Source: Anastrepha obliqua | Taxonomy: Eukaryota; Arthropoda; Insecta; Diptera; Tephritidae | Direction of reading: 5' to 3' | DNA: 64,000 bases | NCBI RefSeq assembly: GCF_027943255.1 | Contig: NC_072895.1 | Location: 49,936,001 to 50,000,000, forward strand | In this document: positions 33,238 through 45,858 of the stretch, piece after piece | Position numbering within the stretch: position 1 is the stretch's first letter | How the letters are laid out: every line of letters starts with the position of its first letter | Program-made: the position numbers and the translations under genes | Notes under the pieces: generated by a model | The model's input: only the letters and a program-made list of their open reading frames with translations | What the model was told of the DNA's origin: nothing | Database searches by the model: none

Positions 33238-35080
33238 ATGGCAAGCAGTAGTAAGAAGGCGAAGACATACCATTTCCATTCGGAATGGGAAGAACAATAC
33301 TTCTTCACAGAAGTTAAAGGCAAAAGTGTTTGTTTGTTATGTAATACATCTGTGTCAGTTCCTAAAAAAGGAAATATTGAGAGGCATCATAAAACTGTAC
33401 ATTCGAATTTTGAGAAGGCATTCCCGTTAAATTCAGCCACCAGAAAAGAAAAACTGAAACATTTAAAAATTCAGTTAATTGGACAACAGTCAATATTTTT
33501 GAAAACAATCGACAAAAATAAGGCTGCAACTGAAGCATCTTATCGTGTTTCCCAGATAATTGCATAAAAGAAAAAACCTTATGAAGACGAGGAAATCATA
33601 AAACAAGCATTTTTGGAAGCTGCAGATTCTTTATTCGCCAACTTTAGAAATAAAGACGAAATAGTGTCTGCTATAAAATATATGCAACTTTCTGCTAATA
33701 CAGTGATGAGGCGAGTAGAAGTAATGAGCAATCATATTTTTTTGCAGTTAAGAAGTGACTTAGATAACTGTATTTATTTTTCACTGCAACTAGATGAATC
33801 AACAGATGTAGTTGACACCTCACAGATGGGCATATTTGTCAGGATGGCTTTTAGTGATTTTACAATTAAAGAAGATCTTTTGAAGTTTATTCCACTCAAA
33901 GGACATACTACTGGGCTAGAGCTGTTTTCTCATTCAAAAAATCTCATCTCTTCTGAGAAAATTCCAATATCAAAAATAGTAGGCCTGACAACTGACGGTG
34001 CTCCAGCTATGGTGGGTTGTGATAAGGGGATCGTGGCGCTATGTCATAACGATGAAAGTTTTCACAATTTCTTAGTTACGACTGTATTATACATCAGCAA
34101 GCAATATGTGGAAATTTTCTAAACTTGAACAACTTTATGAAACTGGTGATGAAAATTGTGAACAAGATTAGAGCTCAAGCGTTACAAAGAAGATTATTTA
34201 AAACCTTGGCTGATGAAATTGACTGTCAATACGGAGAGCTACTTCTTCACTCTGAAGTGCGATGGTTAAGCAGAGGACGAGTGCTCAAACGTTTCAATGA
34301 TGTCTTGCCTGCTATACTCCAATTTTTCAAAGAATGCGATGAACCGATTCCTGAACTGGAAAATTCGACTTGGCTCAGAGATTTTGGTTTTCTTGTGGAC
34401 ATTACAGAGAAATTAAATGAGCTTAACTTGTAGCTTCAAGGCAGGGATAAAGAATTAGCGGAAATGATTTCTGATATAAATGCATTTATTACAAAACTTG
34501 AATTTTGGGAACAAAACCTAAAAAACCGCGATACTAAGCATTTTCCTATTCTTTCCGAAAAGATATCCAAAAATCTATTAGAGCCCTATGACAGTAAATA
34601 TCATATGGAAATAGTTTCTAACTTGAAGGAAAACTTCAAAAATCGTTTCAAGGATTTCAGCAAAATTGCTTTAGTGACGCAATTTGTTGTTTCACCCTTC
34701 ATGGACATTGATATACAACAGTTTGCAACTTGTGTTATGAACAACTTTGGCGAAGACATTGCTGTGACAGAAATGGAACTGATTGCTTTTCAAAGTGACT
34801 TGACTTTAAAATCTTTAGGTCCAAATACAAAATGTATATGGACTTTAGTAAGTAAAGATAAGTATTCAGTTTTATGTCGTGTTGCGTTGAAAGTGAAAGC
34901 GTTATTCAGTTCAACTTACTTGTGTGAATCTTCTTTTTCAATATGAAATTTATTAAAAATAAATACCGCAATCGGCTTACAGATATACATTTGGATAACT
35001 GTATTCGAATGACTGTATCAAATTATACTGCAAATATTAAAAAAATTATCGATGAGTCAGAATGTCAACCTTCTCATTAA
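33238..35080 (+). pseudogene. hAT transposase (GTF2IRD2/ZBED-like type) pseudogene
   Basis: From MASSSKKAKTYHFH the protein has a BED-type zinc finger (CLLCNTSVSVPKKGN, then H-x4-H), the catalytic-domain start FSLQLDESTDVVDTSQMGIF and VGLTTDGAPAMVG. The middle region has HSEVRWLSRGRVLKRF, which holds the conserved R-W block, and the C-terminal dimerisation part has STYLCESSFS followed by FIKNKYRNRL. Lesions: an in-frame TAA at 33565, a frameshift near 34075-34083, an in-frame TAG at 34431, and a frameshift near 34935. The stop is at 35078-35080. The human relatives named are domesticated hAT proteins; this is an ordinary dead transposon copy. Confidence 0.9.
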
Positions 35081-35417
35081 ATATGCTCTTTTTATCTGCC
35101 CATATTTTATTTATATAATAATGTACTATTACTGTTTTGTTGTTTTTTTAAGTCGCTTGTGATTTGCCATTATGACTGCAAAAAATTTTGTTACGATTGA
35201 TAAGTGTGAACATGGATGTAGTTATGCATAAGTATAAGCACTATAAGTCATAAGTTTATTATATATAGAACGTATATTATTAAAATAAATACATGTATTG
35301 TATGTCGAATATAACTGTGTATTATTTAATTTATATTGGCTTGTGCAAGTAGCTCGCTGTTTATTTCAAAATCTTGAAAGTAGCTCAACACATTGAAAAG
35401 GTTGGCGACCACTGCTG

Positions 35418-36244
35418 TAAATAGTAGTTTTTTGTTAATAGGATTTAACTCAACTCCTCATGTTCTTAGATTTTATATTCGTCAGCGAATTGTTTGGTTG
35501 TTGTCGCAATGAAAAAAATTCAAAGCTTATGGTAATTGAAATTACTTAAGGTGATTCAGAAAAATTAGTGAGAAACGCAAATACAAGTTGAAGAAGAAAA
35601 ATGGAATACTTTTGGTATGTAGGTATGTTAGAATCGCCAATGGCTCAGTATTGTCACAATGAACAATGTTACTCCCAATGTGTTCCAACAAATGGAATAA
35701 ATTGTTTTCAAAGCTATTTTTGAAGAATAAAAAAGACACTTTACGATAATAACAAATTACAAATTAATTCAAGAATTTCTAAAATTAAAGTATTAAACTA
35801 AATTAAGCTGATTCCTTGTCAAAAGAGCCGCGTATTTCGGACACTGTTGTCAGTTCTCTTAAAAATTGTTTTATTTGTGAACTTAATAACTTTAATGATG
35901 CATTTGTGCTATACATATATAATAACAAGCAATTAATAAAATTAAATAAATAATAACTTTCAAATTTATTCCATAATGAAAGATGTCGTATAGAGCGCTT
36001 TAAAGTATGTAATTCACCTGCAGCTTTTTTTATATTTTCGTAAAAAGAAATTAGTTTAGTCATTTTTTGAAAAACGCGAACCCTCAAGTTTCTTTTTCTT
36101 TTACAATTTTAGTAATAGCCTAGACTTTATTGAGGAATCCCTTGAAGATTTCTACAATTTTTTCGGAATTTCAATAATTTTTCAAGTTATATATATATTA
36201 TATATACATTAGTAAAAAAAATTGTGTAAATACGACTCTTAAAC
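35418..36244. other. Spacer without recognisable gene
   Basis: AT-rich sequence; the small minus frames at 35542 and 35803 have no known motif. Confidence 0.5.
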
Positions 36245-37035
36245 AGGCTACGGACGAGGCTCAGCTGGACATCGCGAACAAATGAAAATATTGAATTCGT
36301 CGCCGCAAGTTTGCACAATAATCCGCATCAGTCCGTACGTGAGAGAGAGGTTGTACTGGAACTTCCAAAAACTGTTCAGCATCAAATATGGAGGAAGGAT
36401 CATAAGACTTGTTTTAATTCAAACGCCTGCTTTAATTCAAACCAACCAAGCAAAAATTTTGCAAATTTCGATGAGGCAAAGTTGGAGCGATTTCGTAAGG
36501 TACACAATATATTTTGGAGTGGTGAGGCCCATTTTCATTTAGTTGGAAGTGTAAATAACAAAGTTTTCGTTACTAGCCCTGTAAGGACAGAACCTACTAT
36601 TAAAACATCAATTTGGTATGCATTGTTGAACAGTGGAATAATTGGACCATATTTTTGGAACATCGTCGAAAGCAAGCATTTTCTGTGGGCGGTGTCTTTT
36701 TGGCCCTTGTTGAACAATTATTTTCTATTCATAATGAGAGAACATCCTTCATTCAGTATATACACATGGTTTTAGCAAGATAGTACCCCGGACAAACCCT
36801 GACGATACTGCGTGATTTCTTCCTTAACAAACTTAGAAGGCGTTTCGGCGACATATGGTATTCTAACCATCAATATATGGGCTCGAAGTTACTTAAATTA
36901 TTTTTTTGTTTTGTGTGGCCAATTAAAAAACAAAGTCTATGAAACAAACCCAGCGACCATCTCCACACTCAAAGCGTGTCACTTCTCTAGTGAATGTCAC
37001 AGAGTACGGAGGTCAGTTTAAAAGAGAGTATCCGA
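36245..37035 (+). pseudogene. Mariner-like (DDE_3) transposase pseudogene
   Basis: In shifting frames it carries an N-terminal DNA-binding scrap (near 36320-36410), then NIFWSGEAHFHLVGSVNNKV, where the first catalytic Asp position reads Gly (SGEAHF for the usual SDEAHF), and IWYALLNSGIIGPYFW. Beyond a stop come the remnants of the second and third boxes and LKNKVYETNPATISTLK near 36920-36985. It is the same superfamily as the 1753 and 39983 pieces but a different family. Confidence 0.8.
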
Positions 37036-37239
37036 CGTAAGGGTCAACATTTAGAGGAAATAATTGAAAAATTTTTTCCGCTCTTGCCTTTTTTCTAATA
37101 TTTATTAAAATAAAGTTGTATCATTACTATTTCTTTTTAATTCAGCTTTTAATTCTTAATTCAACCAGACGCCTTGTATGTGATGTAGAGAAAGGACTTC
37201 TTATTTCACATACATTTTTTTCTTTTCGGCATTATTCAC
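37036..37239. other. Short spacer
   Basis: No motif recognised. Confidence 0.4.
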
Positions 37240-38034
37240 TTGGGAGCATAGGGACTCGACATAGGGCCACTCGTCCATCTTACACGGTCCTAAACTGTAT
37301 TTTTTTTTTTTTTGCACCATCCCTTCGGTTAGCTCGCGCAGCATCGACATTTTCCAAGTATTCTTTGGTCGACCACGGTTTCTAGTTGAGTGCCATTCTT
37401 GTGATGCTATCTGGTGGCTTTCTAAGCGCGTGACCTATCCATCGCTACTGCATTCGATTTGCCAAAGGATGGGTTCTTCACTCGCTAGTATCCACAACGC
37501 GTCGTCAATGACAGTATTCGGCCAGAATATGCTACAAATCTTACGGAGGCATTTGCTGACGAAAAATTTTAGCCTCTGTGTGATGGTGTTGGATACTAGC
37601 GATAATTCAGTTCCGTACAACAATACATATTTCACACATGTGCTGAATATTCGTAGTTTAGTGCGCCTGGAGATTTGCGAACTCGCCCATATTGTATGTA
37701 TTCGTCCGCACCCCGTCCTTGCTTTGTTTAGCCTGCACTTGACATCTTTATCTGCTCCGCCATTTGCCGTGATAATGCAGCCGAGGTAACAGAAGCTTTC
37801 GACAAACTCCGGACACTGGTCAACTTTATTGCCGTTGACTATCATAGCTTTGGTCATGGCAATGTTGACCTCCAGTCCGACTGTGCGTGCCGGTATGACT
37901 AGTTTGTCCACTTTCGCTTGCATGTCAGTGAGTTTGTGAGAGAGACGGCCAATGTCATCCGCAAAGTCTAGGTCTTCAAGATGTCTGGTGAAACTCCATA
38001 CGATGTTTCTTTTGTGCAAGGTCAATTTGCTCAT
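37240..38034 (-). pseudogene. LINE reverse transcriptase C-terminal half
   Basis: The minus frame from 38034 has the RT active-site box LDFADDIGRLSHKLTDMQAK, intact F-A-D-D, then LEVNIAMTKAMIVNG, ESFCYLGCIITANGGADKD, RTKLRIFSTCVKYVLLYG and CLRKICSIFWPNT. It continues beyond the stop at 37435 in other frames toward about 37240. The N-terminal RT part is missing (5' truncation), and a T run at 37301-37312 falls in the broken end. It belongs to a different LINE family from 1-1211. Confidence 0.88.
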
Positions 38035-39835
38035 AACTTCGTCTAAGTCGATGGCGACAACCTTGTTTTACGCCTACATTGGGGATGAATGGTTGCATGT
38101 TTATCTAAGCAAATTCCTGTCATTTAATTTTTCTACAGGAGCGAAGAATATCAGTTTCTTGTCTCGCCATAAACTATGCAAAATATGCATTTCTAATAAG
38201 TCATATGCTTTTAAAATTATCCAATATCCAAGTATATATATATGTGTGTATAAATATGGTGAGAAGCATATATCAGGCACACACAAGTCAATCTCCTATT
38301 CCTTCGACGTATTTACTTGTTGAGCCTCAAATACAATCTGAGTAAGCGGTTTTCAAAAATAAATCACACGAGCACACGTGACTACTTTACTCATACTAGT
38401 ATGTGTCAGTACTCATATACATATGTGTATAACCGCTACCACAAATATTTTCTACAATGCACTAGAAATCTTGCTTTACTTTCATTTTCGACATTAGCTT
38501 GGCTACACAGGTACGTCCCTGTATAGGTAAGACTGCGAGGTGACTGAAGAGAAAATTCTGCATATGTATACTCTTTAGCTTTATTTGTGTGTACATGTTT
38601 TGCGCATGAACGGATTTTACTTATAATATTGCATGCAAATACATACAATCTGTCTGATGCATAGCTTTGCATTTTTTGCCTCCATCTAACTCGACTGCAA
38701 TATGCGTTGCCTAATACATTTTCTTGAGCAAACAACATCTTTGAAAAAACGATTTTCTTTCTAAAGTTATTTGGTGTAGGTGTAATGTAGCTGCTAGTAT
38801 AAGTCATGGTAGCTTAAATCCCAACTCATATCTTACAAAAATACCCTTTTGAAATAAATATTAATTCTATTCAGAAAAACAAAGGAAAGAGAGAGAGGAA
38901 GAGATAATAAAAATTGGAGCAAATCAGTATTACTAGTAGCAAAAACCCCGCCTGCTCTAATTTGCTGCTTAGACAATTTTGAGTATTTAATGCTCTGAAC
39001 TGCATACACAAATTCTGTTTATCCCATAACGCTGACTTCTATGACCAACCATAAGAGTTCTGAGCACTGCGAAAAGCCTCGAAATACTTATAATTTTTAT
39101 CAACTAGAACAAATATAAAACTTAATAAAAAGTACGAATATTTAAGGCCATCGAGTCGTTATCTTAAATAAGAAAAATGTATAAGTACATGAAAAAGGGA
39201 AAGTTAAATTAATATTAAATATAGCCTGGAATTTGTAGAGCCTGTCGCGGCTACAACTCGGCGCTGATGAAAGGGTTTGCTACTAACTCAATGGCAGAGG
39301 ATGGTTTATTCTGAAATTTAATTCAATATTGTACATTCTGTATTTTAATAAAATATAGAAACTTACCGCAGTTTTGCACCCCTTCTTCCTCGACTGATCG
39401 TATGCAAATGAAAAATAGAATAGAACGAAGAAGAATGAGTGCGCAACTTTGGTTCACAAGCAGGGTTGTAATTCTACTTATTACAAATTTTAAATATCAT
39501 TTGTCAACAGAGCCAAAGCGATTTTTTCCTGATCTCTATACAAATTGACATTCGTTAATAAAATTTTCTACTGATGCGATTTGGAGCAAAATGAGCAAGG
39601 GGCTCAAAATACTTTTTATTTATGTCGTGTTGACATGGAGATCAAAAAGCGTATTTTTATTATTCTCGCTTAGTAGAGTTTGACATAGAGTACGCCTTTA
39701 TTGTAGTGTTGATGCAATTTATGTAAAAATAAACCATACCGGACATGTTAGTTTCAAGATACAAAAAAGGAAAGTGGAGTATTCTGTATATGCTTATTAG
39801 CGTACATAAATTCATAGTAATAAACATGCTTATTG
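38035..39835. other. Spacer without recognisable gene
   Basis: AT-rich sequence with TATA/CATA-rich stretches; the frames at 38101-38807 and 39660-39956 have no known motif. Confidence 0.5.
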
Positions 39836-39837
39836 TA

Positions 39838-40343
39838 TAGGGTCTTCCAAACAGGGGTGTTATTCTGATATTCAAAGAAAAATTAATTTTTTTAATAAAT
39901 CGGATGCTTATTTCATTATAACAAAGAAGATAGCCGTTAATAGTGGAAAATAACATCTAGCAAATGACCATCACGATCACGCTTACAGGACAATATCCTT
40001 TCCATGAAATTTTCCACGAATTCCATCTTTAAGGTCTTGAATCGACCCTGGCCTGTTGGCGTAGACCTTCTCTTTCACGTGGCCCCAAAGGAAAAAGTCA
40101 AAAGGTGTTAAATCACAAGATCTCAGTGGCCAATTGTAATCACCTCTTCGAGAGATAACACGGTCCCGAAACTTTTCTCGTAAAAGATCAATGGTTTTGT
40201 TGCTTGTGCGGCACGTAGCGCCGTCTTGTTGAAAATAATCGTTGTCCAGATCAATATCATCCAATTCCAGCCATAAAAAAATGTTAATCATCTCTCGATA
40301 GCGCAATCCATTCACCAATATCACCTGTTATTGGAAAACCCTT
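39838..40343 (-). mobile_element. Short mariner-like element with terminal repeats
   Basis: The left end reads AGGGTCTTCCAAACAGGGGT from 39839; the right end, complemented, reads AGGGTTTTCCAATAACAGGT, ending near 40341. The TA-rich flanks fit mariner. Only the C-terminal half of the transposase remains inside (39983-40324). Confidence 0.75.
39983..40324 (-). pseudogene. C-terminal half of a DDE_3 transposase
   Basis: The 113-codon frame starts almost at the right terminal repeat. It holds YFQQDGATCRTSNKTIDLLR with the second catalytic Asp and RSCDLTPFDFFLWGHVKEKV with the third. The N-terminus and first Asp are deleted. The start VNGLRYREMIN matches the scrap at 60117-60150, so the same deletion derivative has spread. 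Confidence 0.85.
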
Positions 40344-40356
40344 TATATATTTTATG

Positions 40357-40582
40357 CGCCCGTTGTAGCTGAATGGGTTGATGTGTGACTGCCATTCGAT
40401 TGCCTCGTGTTGGATACCCAAAGTAGGCACAAAACATTAAATGATAGATGAAGTATTTTCTAATAGTGGACACTCCCTGGCAGGCAATAGCAGAACTCTG
40501 AATGTATTTCTGCTATGAAAAAGCTTCTCATGAAGAACTGTCTCCCGTTTGGAGGTGGCATACAATTGTAGGTCCCTCCATT
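40357..40582 (+). mobile_element. SINE family 1, divergent copy
   Basis: The head CGTTGTAGCTGAATGGGTTG with TGTGACTGCCATTCG is tRNA-like, but the B box is mutated (TGTTGGATACCC). The body has TTTTCTAATAGTGGACACTC, CTGGCAGGCAATAGCAGAAC and TGTATTTCTGCTATGAAAAA, and then GGTCCCTCCATTTTGTGTAT. It sits 14 bp from the mariner-like element. Confidence 0.8.
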
Positions 40583-42741
40583 TTGTGTATGCACCGATTA
40601 CACTTGCATATACTAGTATAGGTATATATTTTAGGAGATGATGAAATTAAATTTGTAGTATTTATATAATATAAGTGTGCGAGTATTTTATTTAAATTTT
40701 ATTTGTTGTTGTAAAGCAATATAAACACGTTATTACTGCAAATGACTAGCAAGCAATTAATTTTTCTTACAATGAGGTTATAAATATATTAATAATAAAT
40801 TTTTCGACAAAACTTTAGTACTGTTTATCATACTCCTACACTTGACTGCAGAGAATAAGTCTCTCAGAGCAACTCATCTATTTCATTTGTCGCTCAAAGC
40901 ACACCTGAACAAGGAGAGAGCACTTCGGAGAGAAAGCAGAGTACTTCCGCTCTTTGTCAGAAAAGCAGGAATTATACATATGTAATGTGGAAGTTTGTAC
41001 TATGATTTGGAGATCTTCTGCTCCCGCTACTCATCCCCATAACTCTTCAAGAGTAAGTTCCCCCAAAAAGCCAAGGAAGGAGTTGGGCTGGTATGACTGT
41101 ATGTGTATTGCTTCTGGTCATACCTGGCTGAGATGTTTACTCTGTTTTCGCTCTGTAGCATCGCGTTTGAGAAGCAGGTGTAGTGATGTTTCTATAGATG
41201 CGTCGCAGATAAATACGAGATATTCGCTCATATCCTGAACCTGTGCGGATAGTTGCGCAGTCTGTAATGACCAGTGAGAATATCAGTACGCTTCTCAGTT
41301 TGTTTCTAGGGTGGTTTATGAGATATGTAAATATCTTCCCATTATACACTCCCAGAAAGTATTTAACTTAGCATAGCCACACAGTTTTGTGCCAACTTAA
41401 GTCACGTACATTCAGCTCTTCATTTCTGAACTTCTTGTTGGTAACCTTATGATCTAGCCTTATGCTGCGGGATGCATATGAGCTGTACTCTTATAAAGTA
41501 GATACAATTCATCCATCAGAAAAGTAATATCCATCTCGCGTGTCAAATGTCCCGAACATTTTGGTAAGTCACCGCTCACCAAAAAGAATAACACTCCATG
41601 ATTAAGGTAGGTTACCATCTGAAGTGATCATTGCATACACTCACAGGTTTCTAATAGACTCATGCTCTAAAGCTGAAATGTTTTCTAAAATAAAACTTTT
41701 TTGGCTCTCATTCCCCCTTTGTTATAACACGGCTGCAGTGTTGGTTATAGGGAGCTGAGGTACTTAACTACTCGGATAGTCAAGCGGTTTTCAAAACCTG
41801 CTCGGGTACATGAGTAAATATTCTGAGTTTGTGTTGGGCAATACCTCTAAATACAAGAACCTATAAATGTCAAAGACAACAAAAAAACTGGACCACTTGC
41901 TGGAGTTGGTGATGCAGAAAAAAAACGGTAACTAGCCGACGGAAATGCTATGACTGTTGGCATAACTTTAACTGCCGGTGGTTAGTTTAAAATTGTCAGG
42001 GCTTTCCTTTTGTTACACAGAAGAGATTTGAGGACAACTGTAAGCCTATCATGGTATTTTTCCCCCATTGAAAGGATGACTCAACAGAATAGGGTAAGAG
42101 ACTCTATTTTACATAAAATGTACCTAAAAAATTGCCAGTCTGTATTTATTTATTCATTCAATTAATGGTCTAAAAGCTACATTATTTCTTACAGACTATG
42201 AAAAACAGATGAATGCTAAATAATTTAATTAAAAACTAAATTTACTAAAATTACTAATTTTAATGTAATAAATGAAAGAAAAAGGTAACATATCTTATAA
42301 TTTGCAGAGAAATATTATGGGATAATCTAAGCATTTATGTCAACATTTCATTTAGTACCAATTTGAAGTGGTTTTTTGCTGAAGAAAAATCTAGGCTAAT
42401 ATGATTTGAAAGCAAATTAAATTCTCCGAAAGTTCTAAAAATCGGAGCACTGTAAGCACGATTAGTTCTTACCAGAAAGAATCATGATTTCGTAAGGTTC
42501 GCCGAGGAGTATTAAAATTCATTTTCTCGAGTAGCGATAGGGAGTCAATGACTCCACTTATCAAATCGAAAAGGAAAGTGATGGAGAACATAATACTTCT
42601 AATATCTAGTGCTTTTAGATTAATGAGTAAACACTGATTTTTATAGGATGGAATTGGATCAAAGAAGTTCGAAAAAGGCAAAGCATAACGCACAAATGCT
42701 TTCTGGACATGTTAAAATCTGCTAATATTACAAGCACAATT
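40583..42741. other. Spacer; possible LINE scrap at 41130-41240
   Basis: Mostly AT-rich sequence. On the minus strand at about 41240-41130 one frame reads FICDASIETSLHLLLKRDAT, similar in layout to the zinc-knuckle-like LINE C-terminus at 5465-5854 but with cysteines lost. Nothing else is recognised. Confidence 0.35.
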
Positions 42742-43019
42742 GGCGGCCGCCGTAGACAAATGGGTTGGTGCGTGATTACCATTCGGAATTCACAGAGGGG
42801 TCGTTGGTTCGAATCTCGGTGAAAGCAAAATTAATAAAAACATTTTTCTAATAGCGGTCGCCCCTCGGCAGGCAACGGCAAACCTCCGAGTGTATTTCTG
42901 CCATGAAAAAGGTAGGTCCCTCCATTTGTGGAACGACATCAAGACGCACACCACAAATAGGAGGAGGAGCTCGGCCAAACACCTAAAAGAAGTGTACGCC
43001 CCAATTATTTATTTATTTT
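42742..43019 (+). mobile_element. SINE family 1, best copy (tRNA-derived)
   Basis: The tRNA-like head begins GGCGGCCGCCGTAGACAAAT with GGGTTGGTGCGTGATTACC (A-box region) and has a perfect B box GGTTCGAATC at 42806-42815. The body contains TTTTCTAATAGCGGTCGCCC, GGCAGGCAACGGCAAACCTC, GTCCCTCCATTTGTGGAACG and GCACACCACAAATAGGAGGA. It ends in an (ATTT)n/poly(T) tail. It would be transcribed by RNA polymerase III and moved by a LINE. I recall very similar repeats in tephritid flies. Confidence 0.9.
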
Positions 43020-43545
43020 TTTTAATATGGTATCTAAATAAAGACGGCGTATTCCAACTTCTAACGCACCAAAGACATATATTGCATTAGAGTATATGGA
43101 TCAGCAAAGTCCCAACTATTATAGAACGTCAAATAAAAGAAAGTACGAAAAAAGAATTTAATTCATCGGCATACAAAAGAAAATTTGCGTTCCTAAAACA
43201 ACTAGAAATGTCATTAACAAAAATTATGAAAAGTAGGGGATCAGTATACTTCCCTGGAGTACACCAGAGGACGCAATAAAATAAATAGATCATGCACCAT
43301 AGGCATTAACAACACATTTCAAATATATAGATAAGTACATACCCTGGTGCTCACATAATCACTCAATCAATTATCCACCAAACAAGCAAAAGGTATAAAA
43401 ATCATCGCGATTTATGAGCCACTTGAGGTTCACACTTTAAAATTCATTGAGCTGTTAAACTGCATACTCGATTTTCTTTTCAATTCTACTTAAAAAGTAG
43501 AAAAAATTTTATTAAAAATGATCGATCTAAAAATGATCAAAGTAC
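43020..43545. other. Spacer without recognisable gene
   Basis: AT-rich sequence; no motif recognised. Confidence 0.5.
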
Positions 43546-44540
43546 TGAAGGAACTACCTGCCGAATACCTAAGCCAGAAAAACCCTTAGACATGGTGGCC
43601 CCTCATAGACCAATAAGTCTGCTTCCTGCTTTATCAACAAAGAAATTTTATGCTTACGCACTAGCTTGGATTCAAGAAATATCACTCCACCATCAACTCT
43701 GCATATAATTTCGCCAGAGAGACATTTAAAAATAGAGAATACTGTGTTGCCGTCTTCCTAGGCAAAGCACAAGCATTTGACAAGGTATGGTACGAGGGCC
43801 TGCTATACAAACTAAAAGTGAATTTTCCTCATAATTTGTTTATGCTGCTAAAATCATACTTACAAAGTAAACATCTTCGAGTTAAAATAAGTGAAGAAGT
43901 TACCAATCTCTCTGAAATCAATGCGGGGGCCTTAGAGAAGTGTTTTGGGGGCTACTTTATACGCTTTTTACTGCCGACCGACTGCTACATATGCGGATGA
44001 CACTATAGTAATAGCTAGAAATAGTCACGTTCCTTCTGCTTCTAATTAACTACAGCAAAACCTTGACAGCCTTAGCACATGGCTGAACAAATGGCCTTTA
44101 AAAACCAATGAAGCAAAATCTGCGCCAATAACTTTCACGCTCCGCAAGGATATTTACCCCCAGTACATCTTACCAACTGCAAGATACCCGAAACGAACCA
44201 CTACAAATATTATACTACACGTAATCGTTCATTTTCACCGACGACTTACATGGCGATATCATATATTTTCAAAGCGGAAGCAGCTTAGAATAAAACTTCG
44301 TTCCTTTTATTGGCTATTTGGCCATAAATCAGAGCTTTCGCTAGACAATAAGTTGTTCATTTACAATATAAAGTAATAGTTATTTAAATCAATATGGATT
44401 ACAAACCTGGGGCTCAGCTTCAAAATCAAATCTTGACATCATACAGAGGCTCCAGTCAAAAATGCTGCGCATATCTGCCAACGCGCCATGGTTCATCTCC
44501 AACAATATAACTCATCGTGATCTTACATGGGATATTTAAA
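43546..44540 (+). pseudogene. Jockey-like LINE reverse transcriptase, heavily decayed
   Basis: RT blocks appear in order but in different frames: HRPISLLPALSTKKF (about 43600), QAFDKVWYEGLLYKLKVNF (about 43770-43820), LLKSYLQSKHLRVKISEE and INAGALEK (43840-43940), and a YADDT-like remnant near 43988-44005. A scrap resembling the post-RT region with the S-K-M-L-R-I block follows near 44455-44520. Many stops and frame changes; long dead. Confidence 0.8.
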
Positions 44541-45858
44541 AAAATACCAATTTGTCTTTATTTTTCAAATTTAGACTCTAGTAGGAACCTATAAATTTTT
44601 TCCGATTGGCTTAAGATTTCACAGTTTGCAGTTTTTTAGGTAACCTTACTTTTCTAGAGGGTGTCCCGAAAAAAATAAAGGTGTTTTATTTTTTCCACAT
44701 GAATAACAGCCACCCTAATATATACTTATATACATATAAATACTGTAATACATTTTCAATGGAAAGCCCACTCGCAGCTATAGAATATCTTATCGTAAAT
44801 TTGCCAATTGTAAATTTAGTAGTATTCGGAAATCCATCTAACAAAATATTTATTCACTGATCAATTCCCACTACTAGTGATCCAATTAAATATGCAAATT
44901 AACATAAGATATTTGCCTATTTCTTTTTTCAATTTCTATCGTTTCTCACTTGAACTCAGATATAAATATTCAATGGAATCATTTTTCAATTGGCAATGGT
45001 ACATCAATAGCTAGATAACATAAGCTCTGACTAGTTTGTATTACCAATACATTGCAAGTTTAATCTTAGCACTAAGTACTAGGTACCCCATTAGATAATT
45101 TTCAAATGTATAACCACAAAACTACATAGCAAACTAAATATATATTGGAAAGTGCATTTCTTGTGAATGCATTTCAACTCAGGTGCTTACAACAACACTG
45201 AAGTATACTTACATACGTACAACAGCATTGTACTCACTTACGGGTAACACATAATTTGAATGCACTGCTCAAGTAAAGATGAGAGCAGCACTCAAATATA
45301 TAAAAATATTCTAACTAAAAGTGTGAGGTTGTTAAAGTTGTATTGAAGTGGCAAATAGGGTCAACCAGCTGTTTTGTGGCGTACTTAATTCCAAAAAAAA
45401 TGAATAAAATAAAAAATATTATAAGAAAAAAGTGAGTGCTGGACAATACAATGCAATTTTACAGCTTCTCCGTATTGCCTAGTAAGTTTTGTGGTACTCA
45501 TACATAATTGAAAGAAGTACTTGCTCAAACCAGCAATTTCAAGAACGTGAATGAAAAATGCATCGACAAAGCGCAAGCTTCAGAATGTGATTGCTTCATA
45601 GGTACTACTTACATATATATGCTTTTGTGAACTGAAGATGGTTGGAAGGTATAAAATGATAAAAGCACTCAATACTTATTTTTGTTGTGATGTTTTGAGA
45701 TTAGAATGAAGCTTGTAAGTAATTGTGAAAGAGCGACGAGTGGGTAGTTTTAGATATTTACTACAAATGACGTTAGAGTGATTGTGGTTTTGGAGTTCAT
45801 TTACGAGGAGAGCTCAAATGTAAAATCTTTTTTAATATCCAGACCTTCGATTTTGCAT
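44541..45858. other. Spacer without recognisable gene
   Basis: AT-rich sequence. AGGGTGTCCCGAAAAAAATA at 44659-44678 looks like the end of some DNA transposon, but no partner end was seen. Confidence 0.45.

Larger units (their letters stand above)
33029..35417 (+). mobile_element. hAT-superfamily transposon, decayed
   Basis: The right end TTGAAAAGGTTGGCGACCACTGCTG (in two blocks, 35393-35417) is a typical hAT terminal repeat when complemented (CAGCAGTGGTCGCCAACC). The left candidate CAGCGGCAACACTGCGG at 33029 shares only CAG and part of the pattern, and no clear 8-bp duplication is seen. The interior holds one transposase with four lesions. Confidence 0.75.

Noticed and set aside
42742..42820. 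tRNA gene
   Set aside because: tRNA-like head of a multi-copy SINE with a long shared body.
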